A stretch of DNA of 64,000 nt. It comes from Rhizobium albus (GTDB taxonomy: Bacteria; Pseudomonadota; Alphaproteobacteria; Rhizobiales; Rhizobiaceae). Each line of letters begins with the position of its first letter. Position 1 is the stretch's first letter. The notes under the pieces were generated by a model that saw only the letters and a program-made list of their open reading frames with translations, was not told the DNA's origin and did not search any database. Positions 17,288 through 27,409 of the stretch are shown in pieces. The DNA is taken from positions 1,054,001 through 1,118,000 of the forward strand of contig BSNO01000003.1 of the NCBI GenBank assembly GCA_030160035.1, read 5' to 3'. A program made the translations under genes and the position numbers.

Positions 17288-17303
17288 TGGCAATTCATTG
17301 CCA
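17288..17303. promoter_or_regulatory. operator-like palindrome upstream of acpP
   Basis: TGGCAATTCATTGCCA is a perfect inverted repeat with 7-base arms and a 2-base centre. It lies 74 bases before the acpP start in the 272-base fabG-acpP gap. Its size suits a dimeric transcription factor or the start of an independent acpP promoter. No protein can be assigned. Confidence 0.45.
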
Positions 17304-17377
17304 AGTACAACTTGATTAGCACTGTTGCTGGCTTTAACGAGGCAGCACCGAACATAAAGAAGGTCGAGGAAACCGAC

Positions 17378-17614
17378 ATGAGTGATATCGCAGATCGCGT
17401 GAAGAAGATTGTGGTCGAGCATCTTGGTGTTGAAGCCGATAAGGTCACCGAAGGTGCCAGCTTCATCGACGATCTTGGCGCAGACAGCCTCGACACCGTC
17501 GAACTCGTCATGGCGTTCGAAGAAGAATTCAGTGTCGAAATCCCGGACGATGCAGCCGACACGATCCTGACGGTTGGCGATGCCATCAAGTACATCGAGA
17601 AGCAGCAGGCCTGA
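17378..17614 (+). CDS. acpP: acyl carrier protein
   Basis: AcpP carries growing acyl chains on a 4'-phosphopantetheine arm. The protein has 78 residues from ATG at 17378, with the attachment serine S37 in [10 protein letters not shown] and the usual acidic, four-helix character. The long gap before it suggests its own promoter, common for this highly expressed gene. An upstream in-frame extension of 48 residues is not ACP-like and is rejected. Confidence 0.99.
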   Translation: MSDIADRVKKIVVEHLGVEADKVTEGASFIDDLGADSLDTVELVMAFEEEFSVEIPDDAADTILTVGDAIKYIEKQQA

Positions 17615-17711
17615 TCCTGGCTCTCGCGGACTCCGCCGCGCGCATGTCGCGGCGGATCCGGACATCACGACGGCGCGTTCTTGCCGTCGTGCCCAACGAT
17701 AAACGCTGGAC

Positions 17712-18992
17712 ATGACGGATCGACAGGCGATGAGACGCGTGGTTGTCACTGGAACCGGTATGGTGTCGCCCCACGGCGCGGATACCGAGACCACCTGGAA
17801 GCGTATTCTGGACGGCAAGAGTGCCGCTCGTCGCATCGAGGAATTCGAGGTCGATGACCTCGCAGCAAAGATCGCCTGCCGCATTCCGCTGGGCGACGGT
17901 TCGAATGGGACGTTCAATCCGGATGACTGGATGGACCCCAAGGAACAGCGCAAGGTCGACCCTTTCATTATCTATGCCGTCGCGGCAGCCGAACAGGCGC
18001 TGAACGATGCCAACTGGCATCCCGAATCTGATGAAGACCAGATTGCCACCGGCGTTCTGATCGGCTCGGGAATCGGCGGAATTGAAGGCATCGTGGAGGC
18101 CGGCTACACGCTGCGCGATCGCGGTCCCCGCCGTATTTCCCCATTCTTCATTCCCGGCCGCCTGATCAACCTCGCCTCCGGCCAGGTTTCGATCCGCCAC
18201 AAGTTGCGCGGTCCGAATCACTCCGTTGTCACTGCCTGTTCGACCGGCGCCCACGCCATAGGCGACGCGGCGCGCCTCATCGCGCTCGGCGATGCGGATG
18301 TCATGGTGGCAGGCGGCGCGGAATCGCCCGTCAGCCGCATCTCGATCGCGGGCTTTGCCGCATGCAAGGCGCTGTCCACGCAGTTCAACGATGAGCCTGA
18401 ACGCGCATCGCGCCCTTACGACAAGGACCGCGACGGTTTCGTCATGGGCGAGGGTGCCGGCATTGTTGTGCTGGAAGAGCTGGAGCACGCCAAGGCGCGC
18501 GGCGCCAACATCCTTGCCGAAGTGGTCGGATATGGCCTTTCGGGCGACGCCTATCACATCACGGCTCCCGCCGAGAACGGTGACGGCGCCTATCGCTGCA
18601 TGATGGCTGCGCTGAAGCGCGCCGGTCTCGATGCATCCGACATCGACTACATCAACGCCCACGGCACCTCCACCATGGCCGATACGATCGAACTGGGCGC
18701 CGTTGAGCGCCTGCTCGGCGATGCGGCCGGCAAGGTTGCCATGTCGTCGACCAAGTCGGCGATCGGCCATCTATTGGGTGCAGCCGGCGCGGTGGAAGCG
18801 ATCTTCTGCGTGCTCGCCATCCGCGACAACATGGTGCCGCCGACGCTCAATCTCGACAATCCGAGCCGCGAAAGCGCGATCGATCTCGTGCCGCACAAGG
18901 CCAAGGCCAAGCAGGTGGATGTCGCGCTCTCCAATTCGTTCGGCTTCGGCGGAACGAACGCATCGCTGGTGATGCGCCGCTATCAGGCCTGA
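17712..18992 (+). CDS. fabF: 3-oxoacyl-ACP synthase II
   Basis: FabF condenses malonyl-ACP with acyl-ACP during chain elongation. The 426-residue protein has the Cys-His-His triad at C176 (TACSTGAHAIG), H317 (NAHGTST) and H353 (KSAIGHLLGAAG), with the C-terminal GFGGTNASLV loop. Starts at 17712 and 17730 are both possible; the second, MRRVVVTGTGMVSP, is closer to family N-termini. It follows acpP after 97 bases. Confidence 0.97.
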   Translation: MTDRQAMRRVVVTGTGMVSPHGADTETTWKRILDGKSAARRIEEFEVDDLAAKIACRIPLGDGSNGTFNPDDWMDPKEQRKVDPFIIYAVAAAEQALNDANWHPESDEDQIATGVLIGSGIGGIEGIVEAGYTLRDRGPRRISPFFIPGRLINLASGQVSIRHKLRGPNHSVVTACSTGAHAIGDAARLIALGDADVMVAGGAESPVSRISIAGFAACKALSTQFNDEPERASRPYDKDRDGFVMGEGAGIVVLEELEHAKARGANILAEVVGYGLSGDAYHITAPAENGDGAYRCMMAALKRAGLDASDIDYINAHGTSTMADTIELGAVERLLGDAAGKVAMSSTKSAIGHLLGAAGAVEAIFCVLAIRDNMVPPTLNLDNPSRESAIDLVPHKAKAKQVDVALSNSFGFGGTNASLVMRRYQA

Positions 18993-19174
18993 TCTGGCAC
19001 CGCGGTTCCCTGTCGATATCCCGCTTTTGACACAATGCTTTCGTTTAGAGCAGGCGTGGAATCGGCTAGAAGTGGCACCTCCAAGGCCATGGGAAGCCAT
19101 CGCCATTCTTTGAGATTGAAGCTTCTGCTGGTGTCGCTGCCTTTCTCCTCCAAAAGGGAGAGCAGCGACCGGGC

Positions 19175-20407
19175 ATGAACACAAGCGACCAGGACCACGA
19201 CGTCATGACAAGCCAAGACACGACGCCGGGCGAGAAGGGGCCGATCATCCCCAAATCGGCCAACGAGGCATTGAAGCCGGAAAAGGCCGCGCCTCCGCCG
19301 CCGAAGCGCTCACGCCGCGCCCGCAGCCAGCCTGTCATCTTCATGAACTTCGTGCTGTCGCTCATCGTCGTCATGGTGCTCGGTGCCGGCGCCGTTCTCT
19401 ATTTCGGCAAGGTCGAGTTCGAATCGCCTGGCCCTCTCGCCCAGGCGACCACGTTCGAGGTGCGCGAAGGCGCCGGTATCATCGAAATCGCCAACGGGCT
19501 GGAGCGCCGCAACATCATCTCCGACGCGCGAGTCTTCCGCTACGGGACAGAGGCCACGATCGGCAACGACACGCTGAAGCACGGCGAATACGAAATCGAA
19601 GCCAATGCCTCCATGCGCGAGATCATGGAACTGCTGCGCTCGGGCGAAGGCATCCAGTATGCTGTCGCCGTCCCGGAAGGCCTGACCGTCTACCAGGTAT
19701 TCCAGCGCCTTGCCGCTCATGAGATGCTCGAAGGCGATCTGCCGGAAGCGTTGCCGGCGGAAGGTTCGCTGATGCCGGACACATACAATTTCCGTCGCGG
19801 TACCACCCGCCAGAGCATCATCGATCAGATGACGGCTGCTCAGACCGCGTTGGTCGACCAGATCTGGGAGCGGCGCGATCCGGATCTTCCGATCGAGACC
19901 AAGGAAGAGTTCGTCACGCTGGCATCGATCGTGGAGAAGGAAACCGGCCGGGCCGACGAACGGTCGCGCGTTGCCGGCGTCTTCATCAACCGCCTGCGCG
20001 AAGGCATGCGCCTGCAGTCGGATCCGACGATCCTCTACGGCATTTTCGGTGGCGAGGGCCGTCCGGCCGACCGGCCGATCTACCGGTCCGATATCGACAC
20101 GCCGACACCCTACAACACCTACACGATCAACGGTCTGCCGCCTGGGCCGATCGCCAATCCGGGCCGCGCGTCTCTTGAGGCTGTGGCAAATCCGTCGACC
20201 ACCGAAGATCTCTACTTCGTCGCCGATGGCACAGGCGGACACGCTTTCGCGCGCACGCTCGACGAGCACAATCAGAATGTTGCCCGCTGGCGCCGCATCC
20301 GTGCCGAGCAGGAGGCCGCTGCAGCCGCTAACCCGGAGGACCCGGCCGACGAGATTGCGCCGATGGATGACGGCCAGGGCGATTACGAAGGCGAAATCAT
20401 CGAGTGA
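19175..20407 (+). CDS. mltG: endolytic murein transglycosylase MltG
   Basis: MltG cleaves nascent glycan strands at the inner membrane and helps set their length. The 410-residue protein has a cytosolic basic, proline-rich N-terminus, one transmembrane segment at about 54-76, a LysM-like part, and the YceG fold with the catalytic glutamate E254 in ASIVEKETG. GTPYNTY is replaced by PTPYNTYTINGLPPGPI, a typical family block. The last 50 residues are acidic. Starts at 19175 and 19205 are both possible. A TTGACA at 19027-19032 in the 182-base upstream gap hints at its own promoter. Confidence 0.96.
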   Translation: MNTSDQDHDVMTSQDTTPGEKGPIIPKSANEALKPEKAAPPPPKRSRRARSQPVIFMNFVLSLIVVMVLGAGAVLYFGKVEFESPGPLAQATTFEVREGAGIIEIANGLERRNIISDARVFRYGTEATIGNDTLKHGEYEIEANASMREIMELLRSGEGIQYAVAVPEGLTVYQVFQRLAAHEMLEGDLPEALPAEGSLMPDTYNFRRGTTRQSIIDQMTAAQTALVDQIWERRDPDLPIETKEEFVTLASIVEKETGRADERSRVAGVFINRLREGMRLQSDPTILYGIFGGEGRPADRPIYRSDIDTPTPYNTYTINGLPPGPIANPGRASLEAVANPSTTEDLYFVADGTGGHAFARTLDEHNQNVARWRRIRAEQEAAAAANPEDPADEIAPMDDGQGDYEGEIIE

Positions 20408-20464
20408 CGGCTAAGTTCAGGCCGTCTGCTACCCTCCAGATCATGACGAACGGGGCTCCAGGCG

Positions 20465-21349
20465 ATGTCACTTCAATCGATGACCGGCTTCGCGCGCAGC
20501 GAGGCCGTTTCGGGTCGCCTGCGCTTTGTCTGGGAAATGCGCTCGGTCAATGGCAAGGGCCTGGATCTGCGGCTGCGTCTGCCGCCGGGCTTTGATCGCT
20601 TGGAGACCGAGGTTCGCGCGCGGCTGGCGGCGAACTTCAATCGCGGCAACATCCAGGTGAGCCTGAATGTCAGCGGCGACCGGGCAGCAGCGGTACCGGT
20701 CGTCAACGCTGAAGCGCTGGCGATCGTTCTGAGCTTCGCCGAAGTGCTGAAGACGAAGATCGATGCGACACCGCCGTCGATCGACGGGCTTCTTGCGATC
20801 AAGGGCGTGGTGGACCTCAAGGAACCCGAGGACAGCGAGGAAGATCAGGCTGCCTTCGCACACGCCGCGCTGGACGCGCTCGATCACGGCGTTGCCGATC
20901 TTGTCGAGGCACGGGTGTCCGAAGGCGCAGCGCTGCGCAGCGTTCTGGAAGGTCATCTCACGACGATCGAAACGCTTGCCGACAGGATTGATGCCGATCC
21001 CTCACGCAGCCCCACCAACATTCGCCAAAGGCTGGAAGCCCAGGTCGCACAGCTGACATCAGCCGGCGGCCTCGATCCGGAGCGCCTGCACATGGAAGCA
21101 GTGCTGCTCGCTGCCAAGGCCGATCTGCGCGAAGAGCTCGACCGCCTGCAGGCGCATGTGGCTGCCGGCCGCGAACTGTTGTCGAAGGGCGGGCCGATCG
21201 GCCGCCGGCTTGATTTTCTTGCGCAAGAATTTAACCGCGAAGCGAATACGATCTGCTCCAAGTCCAATGCTGCCTCCGTGACAGCCAATGGCATGGAATT
21301 GAAAGTGGTGATCGACCAGCTGCGCGAGCAGGTTCAAAATATTGAATAG
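20465..21349 (+). CDS. yicC: YicC/YloC family endoribonuclease
   Basis: The 294-residue protein begins [13 protein letters not shown], the hallmark YicC N-terminus, and ends with the conserved [20 protein letters not shown] block, [24 protein letters not shown]. coli YicC is an endoribonuclease acting on a small RNA; the role in alphaproteobacteria is not established. It sits between mltG and gmk, a common order, with the gmk start 13 bases after its stop. Confidence 0.95.
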   Translation: MSLQSMTGFARSEAVSGRLRFVWEMRSVNGKGLDLRLRLPPGFDRLETEVRARLAANFNRGNIQVSLNVSGDRAAAVPVVNAEALAIVLSFAEVLKTKIDATPPSIDGLLAIKGVVDLKEPEDSEEDQAAFAHAALDALDHGVADLVEARVSEGAALRSVLEGHLTTIETLADRIDADPSRSPTNIRQRLEAQVAQLTSAGGLDPERLHMEAVLLAAKADLREELDRLQAHVAAGRELLSKGGPIGRRLDFLAQEFNREANTICSKSNAASVTANGMELKVVIDQLREQVQNIE

Positions 21350-21362
21350 AACGGGGCAGGGC

Positions 21363-22022
21363 ATGGCGGAGTATCAGCTACCATCGGCGGCGATCACGAG
21401 ACGAGGGCTCATGCTTGTGCTCTCATCGCCCTCTGGCGCCGGCAAATCGACGATCGCGCGCAACCTGCTCGAAACGGATCCCGGGCTCTCCATCTCCGTC
21501 AGCGTGACGACGCGAAAGCGGCGCGGCAACGAGATCGAAGGCGTGCACTACCACTTCATCTCCCAGCGCGAATTCGAACGCCTGCGTGATTCCGGCGCGC
21601 TGCTCGAGTGGGCGCAGGTGCATGGCAATTTCTACGGCACGCCGCGCGAGCCCGTCGAAGAGGCGATGGCCGAAGGCCGCGACATGCTGTTCGACATCGA
21701 CTGGCAGGGCGCGCAGCAATTGCAGGAAAACATGCGCGCTGACGTCGTGTCGGTCTTCATCCTGCCGCCCACAATGGCAGAACTCCGTTCCCGGCTGCAT
21801 CGCCGGGCAGAAGACGCCGAGGATGTGATCGCGACGCGCCTAACCAATGCGCGCGACGAAATTGGGCATTGGCGCGAATATGACTACGTCGTCATCAATG
21901 ACGATCTGGACCGTGCCTTCCCGGCCGTGCAGGCGATTGTGAAGGCGGAACGCCTGCGCCGGGACCGTCGCCCGGGCCTCTTCGATTTCGTGCAGGAACT
22001 TTTGGGTCAGGACGCCCAGTAG
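21363..22022 (+). CDS. gmk: guanylate kinase
   Basis: Gmk phosphorylates GMP to GDP with ATP. From ATG at 21363 the protein has 219 residues; a TTG at 21342 overlapping yicC is less likely. The P-loop [10 protein letters not shown] is at 21-30, followed by the GMP-binding region ([19 protein letters not shown]) and the lid with [26 protein letters not shown] precedes the start. It is the last gene of the plus-strand fab-mltG-yicC series; 83 bases without a clear terminator separate it from convergent rsmA. Confidence 0.98.
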   Translation: MAEYQLPSAAITRRGLMLVLSSPSGAGKSTIARNLLETDPGLSISVSVTTRKRRGNEIEGVHYHFISQREFERLRDSGALLEWAQVHGNFYGTPREPVEEAMAEGRDMLFDIDWQGAQQLQENMRADVVSVFILPPTMAELRSRLHRRAEDAEDVIATRLTNARDEIGHWREYDYVVINDDLDRAFPAVQAIVKAERLRRDRRPGLFDFVQELLGQDAQ

Positions 22023-22105
22023 AGTGTTTCCAGGTGCAGCGGATACCGCTTCACCGTCCGCAGACGCGACAGATCCAAAAACTGCTCTAGACGCCCGTTT
22101 CCGCG

Positions 22106-22939
22106 TCAGAGCAATCGGGCGAGCCGGCAGAATTCCTCGACACTCAGCGTTTCGGCGCGGCGCGTGGGTTCGATCTCGGCCTTGGCAAGCAGCACTTCTC
22201 CACCAAGCGGCTTCAGGCTCTGACGCAGCATCTTGCGACGCTGGCCGAAGGCTGCCTGGGTGACGCGTGCCAACGCGTCGCCGTCGCATGGGATCGGGTG
22301 AGGGCGCGGCACGAGATGAACGACCGATGAGGTGACCTTGGGCGGCGGCGTGAAGGCCTGCGGCGGGATGTCGAAGGCGATGCGCGCATCCGTGCGCCAG
22401 CCAGCCAGCACACCAAGGCGTCCATAGGCATCGCCATCCGGTTCCGCGACTATACGGAGCGCCACTTCCCGCTGGAACATCAGCGTCAGCGATTCGTAGA
22501 AGGGTGGCCAAATAGGGCCGGTCAGCCAGTTGACGAGCAACTGCGTGCCGACGTTGTAGGGCAGGTTCGCCACGATGCGGAGCGGGCCGGGGCCGGCCGC
22601 CTGAACCGAATGATAATCGAAGGCAAGCGCGTCTCCTTCGACAACCTCGAGCTTGCCCGGATAGTGATCGGCGATTTCGGCAAGCGCCGGCAGACAGCGC
22701 GGATCGCGCTCGATCGCGATGACCTTCGAAGCGCCAAGCGCCAGGAGCGCGCGTGTCAGGCCGCCGGGGCCAGGGCCGATTTCGATCACCGTCACGCCTT
22801 CGAGCGGACCGGACGCGCGCGCGACCTTCTGGGTCAGGTTCAGGTCGAGCAGGAAGTTCTGGCCGAGCGCCTTCTTTGCCGCAAGCTCGTGGCGGGCGAT
22901 GACGTCGCGAAGCGGCGGCAGGCCATCGAGCGCGCTCAC
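22106..22939 (-). CDS. rsmA: 16S rRNA dimethyladenosine transferase (RsmA/KsgA)
   Basis: RsmA dimethylates two adjacent adenosines near the 3' end of 16S rRNA and monitors 30S assembly. The 277-residue protein has KKALGQNFL at 23-31, the SAM site [12 protein letters not shown] at 51-62 and the catalytic NLPYN at 125-129. The start is GTG at 22939, overlapping the pdxA stop in GTGA. It ends the lptF-to-rsmA operon. The call is firm. Confidence 0.98.
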   Translation of the reverse strand: MSALDGLPPLRDVIARHELAAKKALGQNFLLDLNLTQKVARASGPLEGVTVIEIGPGPGGLTRALLALGASKVIAIERDPRCLPALAEIADHYPGKLEVVEGDALAFDYHSVQAAGPGPLRIVANLPYNVGTQLLVNWLTGPIWPPFYESLTLMFQREVALRIVAEPDGDAYGRLGVLAGWRTDARIAFDIPPQAFTPPPKVTSSVVHLVPRPHPIPCDGDALARVTQAAFGQRRKMLRQSLKPLGGEVLLAKAEIEPTRRAETLSVEEFCRLARLL

Positions 22940-23949
22940 GCGCGCCTCGACGACATGTCATCCGCCATACGGATCGCCGCTATCAAGCTATCGGCACGCG
23001 CGACACCCTTGCCGGCAATATCGAACGCCGTACCGTGATCCGGCGAGGTGCGCACGAAGGGCAGGCCAAGCGTGACATTGACGGTATCGTCGAAGCCGAG
23101 CGCCTTGGCGGGGATCAGCGCCTGATCATGATACATGCAGACGGCGACGTCGTAGCGGGCGCGCGCGGCATCGTGGAACATGGTGTCGGCGGGAAGAGGA
23201 CCGGTGACATCGATCCCGAGCGCCTGCAGATCGCCGATCGCCGGGTTTATGGTCTCGAGTTCCTCGCGCCCCATCGTTCCGCTCTCGCCCGCATGCGGGT
23301 TCAAGCCCGAGACCGCAATGCGCGGCTGCGTCAGCCCGAAGCGCGTCTTCATGTCGTCGGCTGTGATCTTCACTGTCTCTACGATCAACGCCCGCGTGAG
23401 AGCCTTTGGGACTTCGCTGAGTGCGATGTGGATGGTGACGGGAACCGCCTTGAGCAACGGTCCGGCCAGCATCATCACCGGCGTGATCGGACGGCCGCTC
23501 ATGTCGGAGGCGCGTGCTGCAAGGAATTCCGTATGCCCAGGAAAGGCAAAGCCTTCGCCGTAGAGCACCGACTTGGCGATCGGGTTGGTCACCATGGCGC
23601 GCGCGAGGCCACAAAACGTCATGCAGGCCGCGCGGTCGATCGCTTCCACGATCGCGGCAGCAGCCAGTGCGTTGGGCTCACCCGCTGAAGCAGCAGCTGA
23701 ATTGCGGAGAGGGAGGACGGGGAGAGCTTCGTCGAAAACGCCGGCGACGTCCTCGTTGCCGATCTCCTTGATCGGAACATCCAGGCCAAGCAGGGTCGCC
23801 CGATCGCGCAGGACCTGAGGGTCGGCGAGGACAGCAAAATTCGGCAGCGCGAGTTCGCGCCGCTTCAGATAAGCGTCCAGCGTGATGTCCGGTCCGATGC
23901 CTGAAGGATCGCCCATCGTCAGGACGATGGGATGCGCGGAATTGCTCAC
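22936..23949 (-). CDS. pdxA: 4-hydroxythreonine-4-phosphate dehydrogenase
   Basis: PdxA oxidises 4-phosphohydroxy-L-threonine in the DXP-dependent pyridoxal phosphate pathway. The 337-residue protein starts near [16 protein letters not shown], has the metal-site region with [20 protein letters not shown] and [16 protein letters not shown], and ends in a normal tail. The start appears to be GTG at 23949 with a weak ribosome binding site, 12 bases after the surA-like gene. pdxA-rsmA next to surA and lptD is also the gene order in E. coli. Confidence 0.97.
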   Translation of the reverse strand: MSNSAHPIVLTMGDPSGIGPDITLDAYLKRRELALPNFAVLADPQVLRDRATLLGLDVPIKEIGNEDVAGVFDEALPVLPLRNSAAASAGEPNALAAAAIVEAIDRAACMTFCGLARAMVTNPIAKSVLYGEGFAFPGHTEFLAARASDMSGRPITPVMMLAGPLLKAVPVTIHIALSEVPKALTRALIVETVKITADDMKTRFGLTQPRIAVSGLNPHAGESGTMGREELETINPAIGDLQALGIDVTGPLPADTMFHDAARARYDVAVCMYHDQALIPAKALGFDDTVNVTLGLPFVRTSPDHGTAFDIAGKGVARADSLIAAIRMADDMSSRRA

Positions 23950-23961
23950 AAGGATTGTCTT

Positions 23962-24921
23962 TTAGCGATAGCTGACGGCAGCTTTGGCCTTCAGCTCCTC
24001 AAGGAACCGTTGCGAATTTTCCTGGCTGGCCTGGTTTTCCTGGTCTTCGGCGCGGAAGACCATTTCGGCTGCACGGTCATCCGATACCTGGCGAGCCTGG
24101 CACACGGCGATGAATTCGACGCCGCGCTCTGTCGAGCGGACAGACGTGGTGCCACCTTCGGCGGTGCTTTCGATCTGCGACTTCCAATCCGGCGGCAGCT
24201 CCGGCTGCATGAACCGGCCGAGTTCGCGAATGGACACGTCACGAAGTGATGCTGCGAACTGCGTGCTGGCGGCGCAGCCGGGGAAACGTGCGCGTGCCTG
24301 CTCGGCCTCGCGCTGGCGCTGGCTCAAAATGGCGTTGCGCTGCGCGGCAGGCACGACGAAGATCACCTGCTGAAGGATGTATTCGGTGGTGGTTGGCTTG
24401 TTGTCGCCGCGCTCCAGCATGCGCGCCACGAGATCCTGCTGGCTCATCCGGCCGCCGCTGCCGCCCTGTCCCGCGTAGCGTGCATTGACGACGCGTGGCC
24501 AGGTCATCTGCGCGCGCACGAAGCCGCGGAAATGATCCATGCCGACGCCGGCCTGGTTCAGCACCTGCGTCAGTTGTTCGATGCTCAGATTGTTGCCGCT
24601 GGCGAAATTGTTGACCGATTGCGTGACCTGGTCATCGCTCACGACACCGCCGATCCTTGCTGCTTCCTGCATCTGGATCGCTTCGTTGACGAGCTGCTCA
24701 CGGGCTTTCTCGTTCAGATTGCCCGTGTCACGCTGCAGCCTGAGAAGTCCGACCCGGCGCTCGACGTCGCCCGTGGTGATGGCCTGGTTGTTCACGACCA
24801 CCGCGATCGAACTCGCTGCCACTGCAGGGGCATGCGGAAGAACCGTCGCAGTTGCAGTCAGAAGCGCCAGGGCAGCCGCCGCCAAGGACGTGCGCGCAAA
24901 CCGCTTGTGCCTGTCGATCAT
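23962..24921 (-). CDS. surA: SurA-like periplasmic chaperone/peptidylprolyl isomerase
   Basis: From ATG at 24921 (GGAG 8 bases upstream) the protein has 319 residues. It has a basic N-terminus and a signal peptide ending near AVAAS (about residue 36). The SurA_N chaperone part follows (IAVVVNNQAITTGDVERRVGLLRLQ), then one PpiC-like segment (TEYILQQVIFVVP onward). It is shorter than E. coli SurA, with only one recognisable isomerase-like domain, which may be inactive. Position between lptD and pdxA supports a role in outer-membrane protein assembly, LptD being a classic SurA client. Confidence 0.85.
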   Translation of the reverse strand: MIDRHKRFARTSLAAAALALLTATATVLPHAPAVAASSIAVVVNNQAITTGDVERRVGLLRLQRDTGNLNEKAREQLVNEAIQMQEAARIGGVVSDDQVTQSVNNFASGNNLSIEQLTQVLNQAGVGMDHFRGFVRAQMTWPRVVNARYAGQGGSGGRMSQQDLVARMLERGDNKPTTTEYILQQVIFVVPAAQRNAILSQRQREAEQARARFPGCAASTQFAASLRDVSIRELGRFMQPELPPDWKSQIESTAEGGTTSVRSTERGVEFIAVCQARQVSDDRAAEMVFRAEDQENQASQENSQRFLEELKAKAAVSYR

Positions 24922-25051
24922 GGGTCGTGCTCCAGAAATCATGAAATGTCGCTGCATTCGATCTTTGTATTATGACGCCGCGCGCACCGAGATGGAAGGC
25001 GCAGGCGGTGTCTTGGTCGACCGATGGGGCGATTTCAAGGCTTTAAAGCAC

Positions 25052-27409
25052 TCAGAATGCGCCGAACCGATCCAAAGCGCCGCCCGAACTGATGTCGCCG
25101 AGCGTCCGGAAGGTCAATTGCGCGCCGACACTCCAGTCCGAGCCGGAAAGCTCGCGCTCATCGCGTTCCTCGATATAGGCGATGCGGAACGTGAAGCACT
25201 CGTCGTCATAGCCGAAGCCGATTGCCGAAGTGGTGAGGACGCCCTCGCGCGCATCGTAGGACGCGGCACCAAACACGCTCCAGTTTTCCGCAAAGCGCAG
25301 TGCGCCGCTGCCGCGCACTTCATAACGGTCGACGTCGAAATTGTATTCGGGCTGTTCGCGCTGGTACGTCACGCCGCCTTCGAGCGACACGGTCTCGTTG
25401 GCGTAGGTCGCGCCGGCGTCGAACCGGTTGATGTCCATCGTCTCCTTGCTGAACCGCGATCCCGCGCGGAAGCCGAGATCGGCCGGTGTCATCAGCGCCA
25501 CTTCGCCGACAAAGTCGGAGACATCCGTTTCCAGGCCGGAATTGGCTCCGGCATTGACGAAGTCGTCGCTCGCGAAGGAGTTGACGCCGCCGAGATGGTA
25601 GGACTGGCCGACGACCGCGTTCAGCGAATAGCCATTTGCGAAGCTGCCCGTGTAGCGCAGGCCGAGATTGGCGCGTGTGCCGCCTTCGATCCGGTCGTAG
25701 CCCGAGAACTTGTCGCGTTCGAAGAGCGTGGTCGCGTCGAACACGAAGCTCTGGGCGTCTTCGTTGGGAAGCCTGCCTGCCATCTGTTCGTTCGGACGCA
25801 CGAAGAGCTGACCGATCGGCTCGATGATGTGGGATGAGCCCGATCCGGGTGAGGTCAGCAGCAACGGATAGCGCGCTTCCAATCCGGCCGTCGCCATCGA
25901 GCGCGCGTCGAAATCGTTGACCGCCGGAGTGAAGGCGGAAATCGCGCTCGTCTCATCCAGCTCCGTCGAGTGAAGATCGCCGCGAAGCGCGAGGATCGGT
26001 GTGATCACGAGACCAGAACCGGTCACGACGCTACGCTTCCACTCGGTCTCACCCGTCAGCCGCGACGTCGTGCCGTCGATTCCGCGGATACGGTCACGAC
26101 CAGTCCCCGGAAAATTCTCGAAATCCGCTCGGGTGCGGGTCAGGCTCGCTAGGTTCACGTCTGCCGTCAGTTCACCGCCGAAGACAGGGTCGCCAGCGGT
26201 GTAATTGTAGTCGAGCGACGGGTGCACGAAGGGCTGTTGTGCATCCTCGATATCCGTCAGGCGCGGCGACTGCACGTCGAAATACATGCCGCGCAGATCG
26301 AGGTAATTGCGGTCGCGAAGGCCGGTCAGATAGACCTCTGACGTTTCGCGCTCATTGTTGAAATAGTCGATGCCGTAGGTCTGCCCGAAATTGCTGTCGG
26401 ACTGCACCGTCAGGTCCCACCCATAGGACCAGCTTTCGTTGATGTTGAACCGACCGGTCGTGTTGAAGAGGCCGCGTGCATCCTCAAGACGGTCGACGGT
26501 GCGCGCGTCGAAATCTTCCGGGCTCAGCTGATAGATACCGGCTGCGCGGACCGTGACGTCGCCTGTTGCGAACCGGCGGCGAAACTCGGCTTCGGTCAGG
26601 AACCCCTGCGAACTGTAGCCGGTCACGGCAACGGTCGCATCCATATGCGGTGTCAGGGCGAAGTAGTAGGGCACCGTCACGCCGAGATCGAGCGTGCTCG
26701 AAAACGAGACCGACGGTGACAGGAAGCCGGAGACGCGCCGGTTCTGATAATCCGGCACGACCAAATAGGGCAGGTAGGCGATCGGGCGACCGAACAGCTC
26801 GAAGCTCGCCTGCTCCAGACGAATCGTCTGGTTTTCGCCGTTCTGGATGACGCGCCGGGCCTTGATCTGCCAGAGCGGTGCCTTGCTAGGATCTTCTTCG
26901 CAGATATTGCAGGCCGTGTAGGTGCCGTTGTTCAGCGTCGTCTGCGTGCCGCCGGTTCGCTCAGCGCTTTCAGCGACGAGCCGGGTGTTGTCCGGCGTCT
27001 CGATGCGCAGCGCGTTGACGAAACCATCGGCAAAATCGTCCGTCAGGTCGAGCTCATCGGCATAGATGCGGTTGCCGCCCGGTTCGACCAGTTCGATGCC
27101 GCCGACCGCCATGAGGCGGCCCGTGCGCTGGTCGTATTCCACGCGATCCGCCACCATTTGGTAGCCGTCATAATCGATCTGCACCGCGCCCTGCGCAATC
27201 ACGCGCTCGGAATCGAGGTTGTAGAGCAGCTCGTCGGAACTGAGGAGAAACCGGGCATCCGGATCGGCGCTGGCGAGCACCGGCTGTTCCTGGGCATGCA
27301 GCACATGGGTCAGTGTCAGCGAGGAAACGCCAAGCAGCAACGCAGCCGCGCCGGCCTTCAAGCCGGAACGCACTGACACATCAATTCTGCCGAACGCGAC
27401 GCGAACCAC
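25052..27409 (-). CDS. lptD: LPS-assembly protein LptD
   Basis: LptD is the outer-membrane beta-barrel that inserts lipopolysaccharide into the outer leaflet. From GTG at 27409 it has 785 residues: a signal peptide ending around HAQEQ, the N-terminal OstA/jelly-roll domain (SSDELLYNLDSERVIAQGAV onward), then a long beta-strand-rich barrel. I see three cysteines: C167 and C170 (TACNIC) and C738 (DDECF), against four in E. coli LptD. The GTG shares its first base with the lptG stop (TAGTG), and the ribosome binding site lies inside the lptG end, so translation is coupled. Confidence 0.96.
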   Translation of the reverse strand: MVRVAFGRIDVSVRSGLKAGAAALLLGVSSLTLTHVLHAQEQPVLASADPDARFLLSSDELLYNLDSERVIAQGAVQIDYDGYQMVADRVEYDQRTGRLMAVGGIELVEPGGNRIYADELDLTDDFADGFVNALRIETPDNTRLVAESAERTGGTQTTLNNGTYTACNICEEDPSKAPLWQIKARRVIQNGENQTIRLEQASFELFGRPIAYLPYLVVPDYQNRRVSGFLSPSVSFSSTLDLGVTVPYYFALTPHMDATVAVTGYSSQGFLTEAEFRRRFATGDVTVRAAGIYQLSPEDFDARTVDRLEDARGLFNTTGRFNINESWSYGWDLTVQSDSNFGQTYGIDYFNNERETSEVYLTGLRDRNYLDLRGMYFDVQSPRLTDIEDAQQPFVHPSLDYNYTAGDPVFGGELTADVNLASLTRTRADFENFPGTGRDRIRGIDGTTSRLTGETEWKRSVVTGSGLVITPILALRGDLHSTELDETSAISAFTPAVNDFDARSMATAGLEARYPLLLTSPGSGSSHIIEPIGQLFVRPNEQMAGRLPNEDAQSFVFDATTLFERDKFSGYDRIEGGTRANLGLRYTGSFANGYSLNAVVGQSYHLGGVNSFASDDFVNAGANSGLETDVSDFVGEVALMTPADLGFRAGSRFSKETMDINRFDAGATYANETVSLEGGVTYQREQPEYNFDVDRYEVRGSGALRFAENWSVFGAASYDAREGVLTTSAIGFGYDDECFTFRIAYIEERDERELSGSDWSVGAQLTFRTLGDISSGGALDRFGAF

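Noticed and set aside
17234-17377. 48-residue N-terminal extension of acyl carrier protein
   Set aside because: ACP is about 78 residues in all bacteria, and the extension covers the leader and the palindrome.
19027-19032. TTGACA before mltG as a full promoter
   Set aside because: The hexamer is perfect but no -10 lies at a workable distance, so it is only mentioned under mltG.
22024-22263. 79-residue plus-strand frame after gmk
   Set aside because: It mostly overlaps rsmA on the other strand and has no ribosome binding site or recognisable domain.
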